DNA from: Desulfobacteraceae bacterium
Lineage (GTDB): Bacteria; Desulfobacterota; Desulfobacteria; Desulfobacterales; JAABSP01
Reading direction: 5' to 3'
Length of the DNA stretch: 64,000 bases
Assembly (NCBI GenBank): GCA_011390345.1
Contig: JAABSP010000009.1
Span: 22,651-86,650, forward strand
This document shows, piece by piece, positions 62,301 to 64,000 of this stretch (positions are counted from its first letter, which is position 1; each line of letters begins with the position of its first letter). A model generated the notes under the pieces. It did no database searches. It saw only the letters and a program-made list of their open reading frames with translations, and was not told the DNA's origin. A program made the position numbers and the translations under genes.

Positions 62301-63688
62301 TCTTTGCCCTGCAGGTCGTTTCCGGTCTCCGGGAAGGAGCGGCAACCCTTTCGGATGCCATTTTCCCGCTCCGGACCCTCGTCGGTATTCAATACTTTAT
62401 CGATGAAAACGAAGAGAACAATACCTTTGAAACCGCTACCAGCCTCTCCGGCCTCACCCAGGAAGGCGGCGACACGCTGCAAGCCTCCATAATGCCGACA
62501 GGAGATGTGGACTACTATGTCATCAGGGATGTCTCAAAAGATGATGTATTGAACATCTCCATCGATTCCGTTCCGGACAATATCGGGATGTCGGTGCAGA
62601 TTTTCGATGCGGATCAAACAGAAATCGCGACATTCAGCGGTGGTGAGGGAGAGGCTCTCACGGGAAAAGAGCTGATCTCCGCCGGAACATATTATATCGC
62701 GGTCCGGGATACCGGAGATGATGAAAGTGATCCCGATCCGTATACGATCAATTTCAAGCTGGATTCATCGTCTATGGACTTTGCTTTTAGAAGCTCTCAG
62801 AAATATGATACCGGTATTCAGACATCGGTAGCCATCAATAACAATGGCGATATCGTAGAAGTTCATAAATCTGAGAATGATAATGAACTTTATTATCTTT
62901 TAGGCAAGAAGGATGGGAATGGTGTAAACTGGACTGTAAGTGATGGCAAAAACTATGACTCCGGACAAAAACCATCTGTAGCCTTAAACGACAATGGTGT
63001 CGTGGTGGAAGTTCATAATTCTCAAGGCTTTATAGGGATTGATGATGATGAGATTTGGTATCATGTTGGCCAACTCAATAACAGCGGAAACATCGTTTTC
63101 GGAAAGAGTCATGAATTTGGCAAAGCCATAAATTCTTCGGTTGCCATTGACAACAGCAACTGGTGTATACTCGTTATGGAAAATAACGATAAGCTTTGGT
63201 ATCGGGTTGGAAAGGTAAATATAAGTGATAAAACGATTGCTTGGTACGCCCCGTATAAATATGATACCGGAAAAGCACCGCAGGTTGCCATGAACAATGA
63301 AGGAATTGTCGTCGAAGTTCATAACTCACAGGATGAGGAAGAACTTTGGTGCAATGTCGGAATCCTTAATAAAGAGATCGGAACCATCGAATGGGGTGAC
63401 AGCCGCCAATATGATACCGGGGTTCAGCCAACCATCGCCATCGCTGACAATGGCTTTGTCGTCGAATTTCACAGAAGCAGAAATCATAACACCCTTTGGC
63501 GGCATGTCGGATGGGTCGATGTCGAAAAGAAAGAGATCGATTTTTCTTCCAGTAAAGAATTCGAAGATGGCAAAGAGCCTTCGGTGGCCTGTTCACCCGA
63601 CGGATCAATGGCCATCGAAACGCATTCCAACCCAGAAGATTTTTATATTCATCTTTGGTATTCTTTGGGAGAGTTAACCTTCAAATAG
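56330..63688 (+). CDS. Giant multidomain lipoprotein with Ig-like repeats and pepsin-like domain
   Basis: 2452 residues. Lipobox LSGC (Cys27). Order: five BIG2-like Ig repeats (about 42-497); a bilobal pepsin-like domain (about 505-790) with D524 (LVDTASDALLVF), D608 (DGIIGL) and D712 (VLLDSSPVNRLVLD); a PD40/TolB-like propeller (about 838-1124, SDRPGG and SADGTRVAFHSDRSG repeats); a carboxypeptidase regulatory-like domain (about 1132-1201); two CARDB-like domains (to ~1541); an unassigned beta-rich part (to ~1820); a PA14-like segment; a dockerin-like EF-hand repeat (GDLTGDSRLGMEDAIFALQ); a PPC domain (about 2024-2145); six C-terminal repeats. The ATG at 56330 has AAGGAGA 8 bases upstream, unlike the in-frame start at 56285. 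Confidence 0.85.
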   Translation: MLPLGKKCLDGIVLVALIILISVLSGCDGSDDDGGAADIPQPQLVSVSVLPAQASAVSGETVQFIARGEYSDDTSKDISAQVSWSSSDTAVATVNAEGLASAVSAGTAAILAAVDGITGSADLTVTTQAFEPAALISIEITPQEASVEVGSSLQFKAVGTYDDSSSRDITAQADWSSSDPAVATINADGLASAVSAGAAAIRAEMDGVTSSANLKVTVQEVEPAVLTEIGITPQEASVEVGETLQFEAVGTYEDSSTRDITAQVEWSSSDAAVVTIDADGLASAVSAGAAAIRAEMDGVTGSANLKVTVQEVEPAILTAIEITQQEASVEAGKTLQFKAVGTYDDSSTRDITTQVDWSSSNTGVATINGEGLATATASGTAEIRAEMDGVSAAVPLSATTPDTPYIPPAPVLQSFQILPPEALAAPGETQQFTAIGRYSDSTTADISGQVKWSSSDTSAATVGSDGLATAVDWGESRIGATLGDLSGSAELTVRPHGLPLKRSGADQFLLPVEVGNQTLDLLVDTASDALLVFEERLGAGNTQVRREAGPITLTDTRISRSYFRVTRTGVAATAPIRIGEYYAPEMKIMVVQSPNIASDRSRIPQEADGIIGLRRTQGLTYENETVDLDPPLSALQPAIHMFELDLPPAGPGSLSLGKMPIFDAVHSSYTFKAGALSLPASSDPPGPDLQVRFRAKSSFGSAEGEDLDVLLDSSPVNRLVLDTTVAESLGYDSNTGEWEIPEDEEIEFNLIGPDGSVIFYPKFKVSEVSVAPYFAIGSSFEAVLGIDRWQHHVIGFSDEAPASEETGGTVFMLFRPDLWDALDKPPGEGENYQALPELNSAGDDRHPSVDGSGSTIAFQSDRPGGTGGNDIYLYRIGDGLLDLAGINSQGDDAAPEISADGTRVAFHSDRSGNYDIYLYDLDEASFVDLSALNTDADEQFPALSGDGTKLAFQSPGTESTAGSSDIRLYDLTRGEEISLRTWANTAGHEGGPSLNHDGTRISFGGSDRADCFKTGCIYLYDVEAGELVPFPHGVNLFAGQGETALGPRGKYMAYTAYTADSSAVYLLGTESGETLFMPGLNAPDGHNRTPSVSADGEFIVLESDRPGGEGGYDIYMYQREEADNTVYTVSKSYSQSGTVTGPDDAPIPDAAVNAYDREENRIASAVTDGSGSFTLTIPQGVQLPITYETSATGTVVAGGIGNDIYVPEFEPGNLKFNAVRFDEEAKAGYPVTMEFDIETTTPAYDIYVKASLKEGTPSAVQLNGGAEFTADYDLTGLLIEELGQRGPEITEPIVKSQGDVVTKITYLPGTGNRQAHVEHTFVVPEDIADGTYTAVFSINAVDVNPADNALQGETDTSDNYMAAANATRIGNPDLPNLRIRSADLYSNSFELPPEPPGPSITTESSELSLTLEVVSLSRDTTQPVDIVFELEIDGVKYPMMIAEPDPAETELRKAEKQTYPVQCIPEDAPPEEQRCASLFRQQSRGKNYDLYIGSAAYGILKAKTSDTTCTLVITVDPENSIEEYENNLEDNVKRMPVMFLKEQARSARARRGVYPNELFDLRKENRYGNENLRIGYGFGPAFSYAEDTIDGITFPYAANFDGMNEIWADVFDYRVTVLAVGAEFDFNGDELVKTYFDYGVTIMNVKVYGEKISLTEGEEELVLWESADANGNERFKLEKEYTREQLFLKYGVPISVEAGFVGEVGLRGSVKFTTGNKIVLEAGPYAALTGIAQIAAIDVVVAEAGVAGELLLIDVYLKLTPSVQIERTFPIAVFRFEAPIVLSTLDGRIYLYAEIPVAPDIQFDLISWEGLKYEVHFFPGLAQAYGNNDKFRAFYYDNPDWSGTAEPIWEDEINHDWKEGGPSETGTDNFSALWEGYFYFPGTEIYDGQDTGTYFAGRYRFKSESGDDPISVWVDQNDDGEFDDSEKVIDSKTGKESSRKEIKFGYHKVLVKYREGTGNAKAIVTAGIPTWPHIVEGDLTGDSRLGMEDAIFALQVVSGLREGAATLSDAIFPLRTLVGIQYFIDENEENNTFETATSLSGLTQEGGDTLQASIMPTGDVDYYVIRDVSKDDVLNISIDSVPDNIGMSVQIFDADQTEIATFSGGEGEALTGKELISAGTYYIAVRDTGDDESDPDPYTINFKLDSSSMDFAFRSSQKYDTGIQTSVAINNNGDIVEVHKSENDNELYYLLGKKDGNGVNWTVSDGKNYDSGQKPSVALNDNGVVVEVHNSQGFIGIDDDEIWYHVGQLNNSGNIVFGKSHEFGKAINSSVAIDNSNWCILVMENNDKLWYRVGKVNISDKTIAWYAPYKYDTGKAPQVAMNNEGIVVEVHNSQDEEELWCNVGILNKEIGTIEWGDSRQYDTGVQPTIAIADNGFVVEFHRSRNHNTLWRHVGWVDVEKKEIDFSSSKEFEDGKEPSVACSPDGSMAIETHSNPEDFYIHLWYSLGELTFK
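56453..57820 (+). repeat. Five tandem Ig-like (BIG2) repeat units, about 270-282 bp each
   Basis: Unit starts are near 56453, 56723, 56996, 57269 and 57551. Units 2 and 3 are almost identical at the DNA level for stretches of 100 bases (about 4 differences in the last 100), which indicates recent duplication or gene conversion. Each encodes a WSSSD-x-AVATI-type strand and a GLASAVSAG loop. Confidence 0.9.
62797..63685 (+). repeat. Six C-terminal repeats (YDTG...VVEVHNS...LWYxVG)
   Basis: Six units of 43-55 residues share YDTG-x2-P-x-VA, N-x-G-x-VVEVH and LWY-x-VG. Units 2 and 4 are the clearest; unit 3 is the most divergent. The pattern suggests a six-bladed propeller or lectin-like fold. 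The region is visibly AT-richer than the rest of the gene. Confidence 0.85.
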
Positions 63689-63750
63689 TCCGATTGTTCA
63701 TAATCCGGACAATGAAGACCATTCAGCGATAGAGCAGGCATAACCAAGAT

Positions 63751-63784
63751 GGGCGGATATCCCCCTTCGCAGGGATATCCGCTC
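63751..63784. terminator. Hairpin between convergent genes, possible bidirectional terminator
   Basis: GCGGATATCCC pairs perfectly with GGGATATCCGC over 11 positions around an 8-base loop, extended by two further pairs. It lies about 60 bases after the giant gene and before the end of the convergent permease. T-tracts on either side are weak. Confidence 0.55.
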
Positions 63785-63846
63785 AATCTTGCCGGTGCGC
63801 ATGAAGCTCGTCTGCGCAATCCGTCCTTAGCCGATGAACAATAACC

Positions 63847-64000
63847 CTACTCCCGCTTCCGCGTCGCCATCGCATAGGTAATCCGGTCGATAATAATAGC
63901 CAGAAAGACGATGCTCAACCCGGCCTCGAACCCCCGCCCCACCTCGATCCGGTTGATGGACAGCAGCACCTCCATCCCCAGCCCCCGGGCCCCGATCATC
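63847..64000 (-). CDS. ProW-like glycine betaine/proline ABC permease (partial, C-terminus)
   Basis: The minus-strand frame ends at TAG (63849-63847). The visible 50 residues include MIGARGLGMEVLLSINRIEV and GFEAGLSIVFLAIIIDRIT, the conserved end of betaine/choline-type binding-protein-dependent permeases. The remainder lies beyond base 64000. Confidence 0.88.
   Translation of the reverse strand, partial: MIGARGLGMEVLLSINRIEVGRGFEAGLSIVFLAIIIDRITYAMATRKRE

Overview
The window reads as chromosomal DNA from a Gram-negative, motile, probably anaerobic bacterium of the Desulfobacterota (former Deltaproteobacteria). The pointers are inferential: a SelB elongation factor, a chemotaxis operon with CheD and CheX, a B12-binding radical SAM protein fused to DUF2344 next to an RNase G, a TolC/MFP/RND efflux set, a TonB receptor and a radical SAM peptide maturase. 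No rRNA, tRNA, CRISPR array, prophage or insertion sequence was found.

Layout. (1) 1-11.2 kb: a chemotaxis locus. A plus-strand chemoreceptor faces a long minus-strand operon cheA-cheR-cheD1-mcp-HDOD-cheY1-cheX-cheD2-cheY2-cheB-cheD3. The three CheD paralogs carry Cys, Ser and Gly at the catalytic position. (2) 11.4-12.8 kb: a zinc-ribbon/cyclic-nucleotide-binding/DUF4388 protein. (3) 12.9-22.4 kb: a housekeeping block of the kind usually near the replication origin (radical SAM/DUF2344 protein, rng, rpmH, rnpA, yidD, yidC, jag, mnmE), ending in a parS-like palindrome. (4) 22.5-24 kb: a Cys-cluster protein and two unknowns. (5) 24-29.9 kb: a complete tripartite RND efflux operon. (6) 30-35.2 kb: minus-strand sensory genes, namely an orphan periplasmic binding protein, a hybrid histidine kinase with HPt, and a receiver-kinase.

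(7) 35.6-40.4 kb: the locus I find most interesting. A TonB-dependent receptor is followed by a 47-codon ORF with a Cys-Cys pair and a Pro/Glu/Lys tail, a strong hairpin, a radical SAM/SPASM protein resembling peptide maturases (possibly geopeptide-type), a nuclease-like remnant, and a membrane protein with an HExxH motif (DUF3810-like). This looks like a ribosomally made, radical-SAM-modified peptide system. (8) 40.3-47.3 kb: PHP protein, J-domain protein, selB, two paralogous winged-helix-like regulators flanking DUF2284 and zinc-ribbon genes, and a response regulator. (9) 47.5-49.8 kb: recD2, preceded by a 21-bp-arm inverted repeat over its ribosome-binding region.

(10) 49.9-63.7 kb: two tandem paralogous SARP/BTAD-type regulators, a HEAT-repeat envelope protein, and a 2452-residue lipoprotein. 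The lipoprotein has five near-identical Ig-like repeats, a bilobal pepsin-like domain with altered active-site motifs, a PD40 propeller, CARDB-, PA14-, dockerin- and PPC-like domains, and six AT-rich C-terminal repeats. The window closes with the end of a ProW-like ABC permease on the minus strand.
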